Positions 18,463 to 24,348 of a stretch of DNA of 54,710 bases are shown here, piece by piece; positions within the stretch are counted from its first letter, which is position 1, and each line of letters begins with the position of its first letter. The notes under the pieces were generated by a model. The model was not told the DNA's origin. It saw only the letters and a list, made by a program, of their open reading frames with translations, and ran no database searches. The position numbers were made by a program, and so were the translations under genes. This stretch comes from a virus: IMG/VR virus record IMGVR_UViG_3300028908_000012, positions 1-54,710 of that record, one strand, 5' to 3'.

Positions 18463-18788
18463 TGAGTGCGTGGCACAAAAGTAAGAAATGGCGTAAGACA
18501 AGGGAGGCTCATATCAAAAAAGAGCCTTTCTGTGTTCTTTGTGGCAGTGGTAGTGATTTGGAGGTACATCACCTAAATAGTGGTAAATACTTCCCTGAGC
18601 AAAGGTTCGATAGCGATAACCTCATCACGCTTTGCCGTGATTGTCATCGAGAAGCTTACCATGAAGCCTTTAAAGGAGGTTATCAGAAGAAAGCAACCAA
18701 AGAAGACTTTAATCGGTTTATGTTTCTGTTGAAATATGGGAGTTTGTATATACCTCAAAGAGAGGCGCTTAGTTTTGAAGCTCGATAA
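18462..18788 (+). CDS. HNH endonuclease
   Basis: 108 residues from the ATG at 18462 (MSAWHKSKKW), which overlaps the previous stop as TAATG; a longer in-frame start exists at 18444. Clear HNH motif: FCVLCG (zinc Cys pair), LEVHHLN, DNLITLCRDCHREAYH (second Cys pair and final His). HNH proteins of this size next to head genes often help the terminase at cos sites, but free-standing homing-type HNH genes are also common in phages. It is the last gene of the rightward structural block. Confidence 0.85.
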   Translation: MSAWHKSKKWRKTREAHIKKEPFCVLCGSGSDLEVHHLNSGKYFPEQRFDSDNLITLCRDCHREAYHEAFKGGYQKKATKEDFNRFMFLLKYGSLYIPQREALSFEAR

Positions 18789-18794
18789 AATAGC

Positions 18795-18866
18795 TAAGGC
18801 ACAAGAAAACTGCAATAAAAAATTAGGGAATTAGGGAATGTGGAGATGATTGAGAGTTGTGCCTTA
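18795..18866. terminator. Inverted repeat between converging operons, possible terminator region
   Basis: A perfect 10-bp inverted repeat, TAAGGCACAA at 18795-18804 and TTGTGCCTTA at 18857-18866, encloses 52 bases that include a short direct repeat (TTAGGGAA twice). It sits between the rightward structural block and the leftward accessory operon, where a terminator would be expected. It lacks a canonical T-tract directly after the stem, so a factor-independent terminator is possible but not clear. Confidence 0.4.
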
Positions 18867-18885
18867 ACTATGACTACTATACCTA

Positions 18886-19497
18886 CTATGTGATGATAGG
18901 TTCTATAATTTTACCGTTTTCATCTTCTTTTGTCAAGTACCCTGATTTTAATAAGAAATTTTTTAGAATTTCCCAAGCTTTAGGACGCTTTTCGCTGCCG
19001 TCTTTAGTTATTTTCCCATCTTTTTTCTTACTACCTTTGAAACTGTTAGCTTCGCAGACAGCTATTAAAGCGGGATACAGTATATAATTAGATAGTTTAT
19101 TATAACCTTCTTTAGTTACAACTAACATTGTATGTTGTAGTAAGGTACTACCGTCAAGTGCCATACTAAGCATACTATGCTCGACTTCGTACACTTTCTT
19201 TTTATGCTTATTACCTTTAAAAACGGTACCCGCACCCACGAAAGCTACATCCCCAAATTCACATAACATTTTGCAGAGGTTATCTACATTGTTATCTTTT
19301 TGAAAGTTATCCATAGCCTCATATAATTCAGCATACTCCTCGAATAACATCTTCAACTCGTGTATGGTATTGAAGGTAGTATTTTGTCTCTCTTTGTTCC
19401 AATCAGCTATCCATGTGCTGACTTCTATATATACAGGGTTTTGTCTATCTTCTGTATTATCCCAAAGTGTCGTTATATCGTAATCATTTAGTCTCAT
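18886..19497 (-). CDS. MazG-like nucleotide pyrophosphohydrolase
   Basis: 203 residues. The all-alpha NTP pyrophosphatase pattern is visible: HELKMLFEEYAELYEAM (E..xE pair), then, after a linker, CEFGDVAFVG (ExxD). These acidic residues bind Mg2+ and hydrolyse NTPs or dNTPs to monophosphates. Phage MazG proteins are thought to adjust nucleotide pools or lower the host alarmone ppGpp. The C-terminal ~90 residues (lysine-rich, GSKKKDGKITKDG) are extra and unassigned. Ribosome site AAAGGAA. Last gene of the operon that starts near 24.3 kb. Confidence 0.65.
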   Translation of the reverse strand: MRLNDYDITTLWDNTEDRQNPVYIEVSTWIADWNKERQNTTFNTIHELKMLFEEYAELYEAMDNFQKDNNVDNLCKMLCEFGDVAFVGAGTVFKGNKHKKKVYEVEHSMLSMALDGSTLLQHTMLVVTKEGYNKLSNYILYPALIAVCEANSFKGSKKKDGKITKDGSEKRPKAWEILKNFLLKSGYLTKEDENGKIIEPIIT

Positions 19498-19543
19498 TAT
19501 TTTCCTTTCTCCACTCCGGTTGTTTAGCCTCTATCCATTCCAT
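19484..19543 (-). CDS. Possible 19-residue peptide upstream of the MazG-like gene
   Basis: ATG at 19543 behind a strong GAGGAG, encoding MEWIEAKQPEWRKENNETK. It overlaps the previous gene by 13 bases and the MazG-like gene by 14 bases. It may be a real micro-gene or a coupling peptide that carries ribosomes to the MazG-like start. The strong ribosome site and double overlap are the only support. Confidence 0.35.
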   Translation of the reverse strand: MEWIEAKQPEWRKENNETK

Positions 19544-19731
19544 TTTGATCTCCTCTTATTCATTCTGTATAGCTTAGCCGCTAATCTCTTACGCTTAACA
19601 GCTCGACTATGCTGTGTTAACTGTGTAACTCTGTTCTTACCTCCTTGTGAAGGTACGATCATTGTGTTATCTGCTGTTTTAAGTGCTGCAAGGGCTTTAG
19701 CCAATGCCACACCAATATCTAACCTGTTCAT
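19531..19731 (-). CDS. Small basic hypothetical protein
   Basis: 66 residues with a strongly basic C-terminal half (HSRAVKRKRLAAKLYRMNKRRSKW). This could bind nucleic acid. Start directly after the previous stop (TAAATG) with GAGGAG 7 bases upstream. Part of a run of tiny, touching genes. No family recognised. Confidence 0.6.
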   Translation of the reverse strand: MNRLDIGVALAKALAALKTADNTMIVPSQGGKNRVTQLTQHSRAVKRKRLAAKLYRMNKRRSKWNG

Positions 19732-19941
19732 TTATCTACTCCTCGTTGTTATAAAGATGCTTCTATCATCCAAATCCTCTTCCGCTAACCCTGCATACTT
19801 CAAGGCTCTTTTGTGAGCTTGATTTCTATGGATACCTTTTGCTCTTAATGTGCTGTAATGCTCTCGATATTCTCTGTTACGCTGCTTCATGCAGTCGTAT
19901 AAATTCTTATCTGGTATTTCAGCCCATGCTGTTTCTGTCAT
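19732..19941 (-). CDS. Small hypothetical protein
   Basis: 69 residues, charged, with a central basic helix (RNREYREHYSTLRAKGIHRNQAHKRALKYAG) and an acidic turn after it (LAEEDLDDRS). No known motif. The gene is separated by one base from the upstream gene, with AGGAGG before its ATG. Accessory operon member of unknown role. Confidence 0.6.
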   Translation of the reverse strand: MTETAWAEIPDKNLYDCMKQRNREYREHYSTLRAKGIHRNQAHKRALKYAGLAEEDLDDRSIFITTRSR

Positions 19942-19942
19942 T

Positions 19943-20158
19943 TTAATTACCTCCTTTATACTTTTTTATCCATTGTTCAAGCCCTGTCTCAGCACATATT
20001 CGCTTATGTTCCGGTGCATGAGAAGGACACTCATCATAATACTTATCGTAACGCTCAGCCATTATATCCTTGTTAACGCCATAGTATATCCATAGGCGTT
20101 CCAACACTTGACTCTTGTGTAACTTTTTCGCTGCCATTTCACCCAATCTTCTCAACAT
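19943..20158 (-). CDS. Small hypothetical protein
   Basis: 71 residues. The ATG at 20158 (MLRRLGEMAAKK) has AAAGGAA upstream and overlaps the previous gene by 7 bases. An internal ATG (MAAKKLHK) is an alternative. There is one Cys pair (DECPSHAPEHKRIC) with intervening His, which could hold a metal, but this is weak. Function unknown. Confidence 0.6.
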   Translation of the reverse strand: MLRRLGEMAAKKLHKSQVLERLWIYYGVNKDIMAERYDKYYDECPSHAPEHKRICAETGLEQWIKKYKGGN

Positions 20159-20373
20159 TGTAGTTCCTTTAGTAAATATCTTGTTAACTCAAGACCCTTC
20201 CTAATATCCGACAGTAGGCTTTCATCATCGCAGTTAGAGTGTACCAACTTGTAATGATGCTCCTTGCCGGACTCAAGTTTGTATCTCAAAGCCTCTTCAT
20301 AAGTCATATCGCTCAACACTTTGGGGTCAATGTTGTACAACTCCCATGTTGAGCGATGTTTCTTATTTGACAT
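20152..20373 (-). CDS. Small hypothetical protein
   Basis: 73 residues, mixed charge, one Cys in the middle and one at the very end (KELQC). The motif-like phrase DMTYEEALRYKLESGKEHHYK suggests a helix-turn arrangement. It overlaps both neighbours by 7-11 bases, which implies translational coupling. No family recognised. Confidence 0.6.
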   Translation of the reverse strand: MSNKKHRSTWELYNIDPKVLSDMTYEEALRYKLESGKEHHYKLVHSNCDDESLLSDIRKGLELTRYLLKELQC

Positions 20374-20833
20374 CTTCCACTATGCAGTCAGCGGCTGACA
20401 CTGATGTATTTAAAGCGTTATCCCAAATAGGCTCTTCTGTATCTATCTCTTCATTGTCGAGATAGTAAAGCCCCTCTTTGTGTATCATAACATCACCGTC
20501 AAACCTCTTACCTGTGCGTAGAGATGTAGCTGTGTACCTTTTATGGGATACAACAGGGATTTCTGTTTTAGTTAGGACTCTTCCTTGTGCATCTACCACC
20601 TCTTCACACCCGTTTACACATATAGTCGTACCGTCTTGTGTAACACCGTATAAAGACCCTCTATCCGCATACACCTTGCTGAAGTTGTACACTGCACCGT
20701 TTAGTTCTACGGTATAACCCTCGTCCTTACTCATCATAGGATCACCCTGTGTTCCTACACTCATCATTTGGGCTACACCCAACAATATCACTATTGACAC
20801 TAACACTAACCCGATTATAAGTTCTATGTTCAT
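20363..20833 (-). CDS. Membrane-anchored hypothetical protein
   Basis: 156 residues. One N-terminal transmembrane helix (residues 5-25, LIIGLVLVSIVILLGVAQMM) is followed by a beta-rich soluble domain with repeated short strands (EGYTVELNGAVYNFSKVYADRGSLYGV). Most likely an inner-membrane protein with a periplasmic domain. Its start overlaps the previous small gene as ATGA. A role in host envelope modification or superinfection control is possible but unsupported. Confidence 0.6.
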   Translation of the reverse strand: MNIELIIGLVLVSIVILLGVAQMMSVGTQGDPMMSKDEGYTVELNGAVYNFSKVYADRGSLYGVTQDGTTICVNGCEEVVDAQGRVLTKTEIPVVSHKRYTATSLRTGKRFDGDVMIHKEGLYYLDNEEIDTEEPIWDNALNTSVSAADCIVEDVK

Positions 20834-20979
20834 CTCTTTCTCCTGTTCGCTTCTTCAACCATACTGTTTATTCTTTGCTTATCACGCTCCGCACTTGCCT
20901 TAGCCCTACGATCCATTTCCTTATCTGCCGCAGAGGCTCTCCCATTGACTATGGCCTCGAATATTCTTACTAATGCCAT
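20830..20979 (-). CDS. Very small basic helical protein
   Basis: 49 residues (starts MALVRIFEAIVNG, ends EEANRRKR). AAGGAG lies 8 bases before the ATG and the stop overlaps the next start (ATGA). It is almost entirely one amphipathic charged helix. Too short for ordinary gene finders, but the ribosome site and coupling support it. Unknown function. Confidence 0.6.
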   Translation of the reverse strand: MALVRIFEAIVNGRASAADKEMDRRAKASAERDKQRINSMVEEANRRKR

Positions 20980-20991
20980 ACGCTTACTCCT

Positions 20992-21087
20992 TTATACTAT
21001 TCTTGTACCACATCTTTTACAGTGGTACACTGTTCTCCAACACGGTACAACATTACGATGTCCGCACACCTCGCACTTAATCCACAT
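20992..21087 (-). CDS. Zinc-ribbon micro-protein C
   Basis: 31 residues: MWIKCEVCGHRNVVPCW then YHCKRCGTRIV. Two CxxC knuckles are spaced as in zinc ribbons, with an extra Cys between. It overlaps the preceding micro-gene by 11 bases. The ribosome site is weak (AAGAAAAG), so translation probably depends on coupling. Third of three adjacent Cys4 micro-genes. A structural zinc site is inferred. Confidence 0.55.
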   Translation of the reverse strand: MWIKCEVCGHRNVVPCWRTVYHCKRCGTRIV

Positions 21088-21193
21088 AGCTTTTCTTACA
21101 CTCTATGCAGACTACATCGTCCACCACTTTAGGTGCGTGTACCCATTTGCCACACGCCTGACACCTTATCCAATGATAATCATCGTTAATCAT
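21077..21193 (-). CDS. Zinc-ribbon micro-protein B
   Basis: 38 residues: HWIRCQACGKWVHAP, then VVCIECKKSY. Two CxxC knuckles separated by about 15 residues form a complete Cys4 ribbon. The start overlaps the previous stop (TGATG). It resembles stand-alone zinc-ribbon peptides that modulate transcription or act as protein adaptors. Its real partner is unknown. Confidence 0.6.
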   Translation of the reverse strand: MINDDYHWIRCQACGKWVHAPKVVDDVVCIECKKSYVD

Positions 21194-21327
21194 CAGCTTA
21201 TCCTCCAAGTATTCTTTGATTTTATGTTTCTCTCCTGCTTACATTTGGTACAATAACCTCTCATACCACAGCGGGTTGTTATCTCTGTGCCGCACACGAC
21301 ACATATAAAAATTTCTTCTGCTGTCAT
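21193..21327 (-). CDS. Zinc-ribbon micro-protein A
   Basis: 44 residues: FICVVCGTEITTRCG, then GYCTKCKQERN. Two CxxC pairs form a Cys4 ribbon, plus one extra Cys. Excellent ribosome site (AGGAGG) 8 bases before the ATG. First of the three consecutive micro-proteins and likely the entry point for ribosomes translating all three. Confidence 0.6.
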   Translation of the reverse strand: MTAEEIFICVVCGTEITTRCGMRGYCTKCKQERNIKSKNTWRIS

Positions 21328-21336
21328 CTGATCCTC

Positions 21337-22056
21337 CTAATTGTAGATAAACTTTCTCCCGAATTGGAAAGTACCTTTAATATCCTCCTGCAAATAGCCC
21401 TTATGACTATAAAGGATATTGTTTTGCCAAAGGACATTTTCGAGTTTAGCTCCGATCTTGATTTCGAGGCCTCTATTACCTCTTCCCAAACCGTTAGTAT
21501 CACGGTAATAAAATCCCCTTACTTTTTTCTTACCATTGATACGAGCTTCTATATAACTCCACCCATCGATGGAGTTTTTGGGATTATTTTTAAACGCCAC
21601 TATTCTATTGCCTATCATCAAATCTATAACAATGTAATCACCTGCACTCGCTAATGTAAGCCCACCACACGGGTTTCGTAGCATAGCCCATTGTAGGTTA
21701 TGTACATACGAACTAAGGCTCTTATGGTGATCCCTAATCCAATACAGATCACCTAGTGCATCTTTACTATTCCTGTACCATTTGAAAGGAATATCTTTTG
21801 TTTTATACTCCGCTACTCCTGTCTTAGGGTTTAATGATACATTGCTGTAACCATATTGCGACCTGAGCCATTGGTAGTATTCCGTGTTGTCTCCTACATA
21901 CCTTTTGTGTGGATATGTGCGCTTGAACAGTAGCCCAATGGGTACTGCCGCTAAGCCTAATACGGCACATAAGAGTTTCTTAGCTCCCTCTTTTGCGTAC
22001 CATTGAAAGGCTCTATTTGAGTACTTAAGTACTAACTTCTTGTCTTGTGCTGTCAT
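21337..22056 (-). CDS. Conserved-looking phage membrane protein, unknown function
   Basis: 239 residues. One hydrophobic segment at about residues 26-44 (KLLCAVLGLAAVPIGLLF) sits in an otherwise soluble protein rich in Trp and Tyr. The C-terminal half has a beta pattern (DYIVIDLMIGNRIVAF; RNRGLEIKIGAKLENVLWQ) with a FYYRDTNGLGRGNRG loop. I recall similar phage proteins without a known function but cannot name the family safely. Ribosome site AAAGGAGG. Confidence 0.55.
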   Translation of the reverse strand: MTAQDKKLVLKYSNRAFQWYAKEGAKKLLCAVLGLAAVPIGLLFKRTYPHKRYVGDNTEYYQWLRSQYGYSNVSLNPKTGVAEYKTKDIPFKWYRNSKDALGDLYWIRDHHKSLSSYVHNLQWAMLRNPCGGLTLASAGDYIVIDLMIGNRIVAFKNNPKNSIDGWSYIEARINGKKKVRGFYYRDTNGLGRGNRGLEIKIGAKLENVLWQNNILYSHKGYLQEDIKGTFQFGRKFIYN

Positions 22057-22072
22057 ATATCCTCCTTTAAAT

Positions 22073-22114
22073 AAGATTGGTAAGAGAGGTCATACAACCC
22101 CTCTAATCAGTCTT
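22073..22114. other. Long stem-loop in the accessory operon
   Basis: AAGATTGGTAAGAGAGG (22073-22089) pairs with CCCCTCTAATCAGTCTT (22098-22114) around an 8-base loop: a 17-position stem with two mismatches and two G-T pairs. It lies in the only sizeable gap of the tiny-gene run, between the stop at 22116 and the 239-residue gene. No T-run follows, so an RNA processing or stability hairpin fits better than a terminator. Confidence 0.45.
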
Positions 22115-22115
22115 A

Positions 22116-22178
22116 TTATAGATCGTCGAGGTTTGGATTTACCTCTTCAATTTCAGGCTCGTTCTCTTTACCACCCAT
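22116..22178 (-). CDS. Possible 20-residue acidic peptide
   Basis: MGGKENEPEIEEVNPNLDDL, starting at an ATG behind a strong GGAGG and overlapping the previous gene by 11 bases. Very acidic and probably unstructured. Supported only by the ribosome site and by its fit into a row of overlapping genes. Confidence 0.4.
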   Translation of the reverse strand: MGGKENEPEIEEVNPNLDDL

Positions 22179-22356
22179 TACATCCTCCTTTTTTATAGCT
22201 TATAACAAGCTGTTTACTTGTTGAGTCATAATATACATCCTCTACGGCAAAGAGGAGTTTCATATCACCTTCAACCACAATCTTTATATCGTTAAAGAAA
22301 TACTCTGATCTTTGAGCTTCCTCTTTTAGTTTTGCGATAAAATTATCATAGGTCAT
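22168..22356 (-). CDS. Small hypothetical protein
   Basis: 62 residues from the ATG at 22356 (MTYDNFIAKL), which overlaps the previous stop as ATGA and has GAGAGGA upstream. A start six codons earlier, at 22374, is possible. Mixed helix then two strands (LLFAVEDVYYDSTSKQLVISYK), compact. Unknown role. Confidence 0.55.
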   Translation of the reverse strand: MTYDNFIAKLKEEAQRSEYFFNDIKIVVEGDMKLLFAVEDVYYDSTSKQLVISYKKGGCNGW

Positions 22357-22469
22357 TTTTTCCTCTCTTCCCATTTCTTCCTATTATACTCTTTAATTCG
22401 TTTTGCATCTTCGCCGGTGTATGTGCCGGTGTTTTCCTGCAAAGTGTCGATTTTACTACGCTTACTCAT
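22353..22469 (-). CDS. Very small basic protein
   Basis: 38 residues, MSKRSKIDTL to KKWEERKK, highly charged with a basic end. It fills the space between two genes exactly, with an ATGA overlap at its stop. The short spacer TAAATG behind the upstream stop (22470) supports the start. Confidence 0.5.
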   Translation of the reverse strand: MSKRSKIDTLQENTGTYTGEDAKRIKEYNRKKWEERKK

Positions 22470-22679
22470 TTACTTATCCTCCAAATAGTCGATTAAGTCC
22501 TCCATAGGATCAAGTGGCTCATCATCACAACACATGACAGACTCAATCCATTCAGGGGGATTTATATCCTCATCTTCATGGTAGTCGGGTGTGCTACACC
22601 TACCCACCTCTTCACCGTATATTGGATAATGCTCATCTATTGCGTCTAGCAAATCCTCACAACTCTCACAGTAAACCAT
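22470..22679 (-). CDS. Small acidic cysteine protein
   Basis: 69 residues, strongly acidic, with CESC near the N-terminus and MCCDDE in the middle plus a lone Cys, so a metal site is possible. Acidic, DNA-mimic-like composition (EDEDINPP; PLDPMEDLIDYLEDK) makes an anti-restriction or inhibitor role conceivable, but this is only compositional. Ribosome site AAAGGAGAG; overlaps its upstream neighbour by 14 bases. Confidence 0.55.
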   Translation of the reverse strand: MVYCESCEDLLDAIDEHYPIYGEEVGRCSTPDYHEDEDINPPEWIESVMCCDDEPLDPMEDLIDYLEDK

Positions 22680-22860
22680 GTCTCTCCTTTCTCTCTAATT
22701 CCTCTATGTATTGTTCAACAGCAGCATTAAACAACAGGCGGTCAAAACCACTGTCGCTCAATAGCTTCTGTAACTCTGCTCTTGCCTGTGCTTCAGAGGT
22801 GCAGTAAGGCTTTATCGCCTCTACTGCGTCCGTGAAGTCGTTGAGCATACCGGAAGACAT
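22666..22860 (-). CDS. Small helical hypothetical protein
   Basis: 64 residues, helical, ending ELERKERHGLL. The start overlaps the previous stop by one base (TAATG type). No motif recognised. It belongs to the coupled run of accessory genes behind the DUF4214 protein. Confidence 0.55.
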   Translation of the reverse strand: MSSGMLNDFTDAVEAIKPYCTSEAQARAELQKLLSDSGFDRLLFNAAVEQYIEELERKERHGLL

Positions 22861-23492
22861 TATCTGTCTCCGGTGTGTACTCTTATGGGGTCGTCTCCCT
22901 CTTGAACATAGTAACCTGTGTATATATTCTTCATTACAGCTACTTCATAGCCGTAGTGATAGAGATGCTCATATATAGTCTTCATGTCCTCCTGTGCTTC
23001 CGCACCTGCTAGATAGGGGATAGACTGTCTCGAACTGAAATAGATAGAGTCATCTATCCAATTCCTGTGATAGGTGATGTAAGACTCTCTTCTACTGTCT
23101 CCTATTTGATTACCCCATGTGGCTAATGTAGCCCCATCATAGACATTAAACAGTGCGAATATGCTGTTCTCCAATGTTTTTATAGGAAATGCGGGTGTAT
23201 CAATTTGAGCTTCTTTCAGCTTTGCCACAAACTCCCTGCTTGATACAAAATTCCCTACTATTTGCGGCATTGTGAGTTCACCACTACCCAATCTATCAAG
23301 CCAAAACTCTAATCCTGTGTCGCCATTTTGGTACGCCGGTCTATTGAGTAGGCTGTTATACATCGTCTTAACACTATTGCACTGCTCCACTGTAACATTA
23401 TATTTAGCGCTAAGCGCTTGACAACTAGGGATGCAACTACCTGCGGTAGCAACCAATGCCCAAAAGGCTACTATAAAAAATACTCTTTTCAT
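22860..23492 (-). CDS. Secreted protein with a DUF4214-like domain
   Basis: 210 residues. N-terminal signal sequence (MKRVFFIVAFWALVATAGSC) with a poor lipobox, so it is either a lipoprotein or a cleaved periplasmic protein. Residues ~45-90 read YNSLLNRPAYQNGDTGLEFW..RLGSGELTMPQIVGNFVSSREF, which fits the DUF4214 pattern (Y..LLnR..D..Gl.fW...L.sG..t...i...F..S.EF). That domain is common in bacterial surface-layer and adhesion proteins. A secreted protein in a leftward accessory operon could alter the host surface or block superinfection; this is inferred. Confidence 0.6.
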   Translation of the reverse strand: MKRVFFIVAFWALVATAGSCIPSCQALSAKYNVTVEQCNSVKTMYNSLLNRPAYQNGDTGLEFWLDRLGSGELTMPQIVGNFVSSREFVAKLKEAQIDTPAFPIKTLENSIFALFNVYDGATLATWGNQIGDSRRESYITYHRNWIDDSIYFSSRQSIPYLAGAEAQEDMKTIYEHLYHYGYEVAVMKNIYTGYYVQEGDDPIRVHTGDR

Positions 23493-23689
23493 GTTAACTC
23501 CATTTTTAATTTTTCTATATAACTTTCTACAACAGGTTTTAACGCCTGTGCAAATCTGACTACTATATGTGGTAGCTCCTCAGTATAACTCATCTCCTCT
23601 GCTATATCTGCGAGGTACTCCGCCTCTTGAATAGCTGTAGAGGTTAACTCCCCATCGAGGTTAGTAAATGTATCAGTTAAACTACTCAT
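23489..23689 (-). CDS. Small acidic hypothetical protein
   Basis: 66 residues, acidic, helical (IQEAEYLADIAEEMSYTEE), with four-base ATGA-type overlaps at both ends. Function unknown. The tight coupling to an HTH-like gene upstream and the secreted DUF4214 protein downstream says only that they are made together. Confidence 0.55.
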   Translation of the reverse strand: MSSLTDTFTNLDGELTSTAIQEAEYLADIAEEMSYTEELPHIVVRFAQALKPVVESYIEKLKMELT

Positions 23690-23937
23690 AGCACTAACTG
23701 TCCTCCAACTAACAAGCGAGTTACTAAGTCCTCTGTTGATTTTATACCCATTTCATGAGCAACATAACCCAACTTAAGTAAAGAGTACTCTTTGGGTACA
23801 TTCTTTCGGCGTAGCGATATAGCCGCTGCCGTCCTGCCGATTAGGTCGGCGACTTTCTGATCAGAGGCATTGATTATTGTTAAAGCATTTTTTATTTTAC
23901 GCTCTAACACCTCATCTCTATATACATCATTTTTCAC
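23686..23937 (-). CDS. Small helix-turn-helix protein
   Basis: 83 residues. The stretch ASDQKVADLIGRTAAAISLRRKN (about residues 24-46) fits a Cro/excisionase-like HTH: Q-x-V/A-A-x-x-I/L-G at the first helix and A-A-I-S-x-R-R at the recognition helix. It could regulate the phage-specific promoters with dyads at 24.3 and 33.5 kb. It overlaps the nuclease gene by 11 bases. The HTH call is by eye. Confidence 0.5.
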   Translation of the reverse strand: MKNDVYRDEVLERKIKNALTIINASDQKVADLIGRTAAAISLRRKNVPKEYSLLKLGYVAHEMGIKSTEDLVTRLLVGGQLVL

Positions 23938-24280
23938 TCTTAAAACTCCTTCTTATATATTTTTTCTTATAAATAATATGGGATTTTGGTTTCCGTTTAC
24001 TCTTTAAAGTAACTAAAACCGCAATCAACTCCGCTATATCATCCTCGTAAACTACGAGGGATACACCACCATTCTCATGCCATTCTGACAAAAACTTCTC
24101 TTGTTGAGGCCTTAGGCTGTCTTTGCCTGTCTTGACCTCTATCGCAAGAGGAGTTCCTGCGATAGTTCCTAGTATATCGACACTGTTAGGTGTTGATGCT
24201 ACCACTTTGGTAGCTATCCCACCTAATTGTGCGATATTAGAGATTATTCGACTTTCGATAGCCGAGTGTATTTTACTTAT
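23927..24280 (-). CDS. VRR-NUC family nuclease (probable AUA start)
   Basis: PD-(D/E)XK nuclease of the VRR-NUC type: VDILG..AGTPLAIEVKTGKD (active-site D, E and K), then RPQQEKFLSEWHENGG. The usual VRR-NUC opening helix (SAIESRIISNIAQLGGIATKVVAS) lies upstream of the first GTG (24205), so the gene must start earlier. The only well-placed start is an ATA at 24280 with AGGAGG 5-6 bases before it; no ATG, GTG or TTG exists in frame back to the stop. That gives 117 residues. These phage enzymes act on branched or structured DNA. First gene of the ~24.3 kb operon. Confidence 0.7.
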   Translation of the reverse strand: MSKIHSAIESRIISNIAQLGGIATKVVASTPNSVDILGTIAGTPLAIEVKTGKDSLRPQQEKFLSEWHENGGVSLVVYEDDIAELIAVLVTLKSKRKPKSHIIYKKKYIRRSFKSEK

Positions 24281-24306
24281 ATCTCCCTCCTTCTTGTGAT
24301 ATTGGT

Positions 24307-24348
24307 ATTATACAGTAACTATACTTAAATACATCTTAAACATAGTTA
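24307..24348 (-). promoter_or_regulatory. Phased TTAAG promoter P24 with 33-bp dyad
   Basis: Read leftward: TTTAAGATG, TTTAAGTATAGTTA, CTG, TATAAT. The -10 box is at 24307-24312 and the TTAAG boxes at 24324-24328 and 24335-24339, exactly 11 bases apart and 11 bases from the -10. The upstream part also forms a dyad TAACTAT...ATAGTTA (24316-24348). It sits just before the VRR-NUC gene and starts the ~20-gene accessory operon. Confidence 0.7.

Noticed and set aside
18462-18788. Homing endonuclease inside an intron or intein
   Set aside because: The flanking genes are intact and no intron or intein boundary is visible; it looks like a free-standing HNH gene.
22470-22679. DNA-mimic anti-restriction protein
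   Set aside because: Acidic composition alone is too weak; kept as an unknown small acidic protein.
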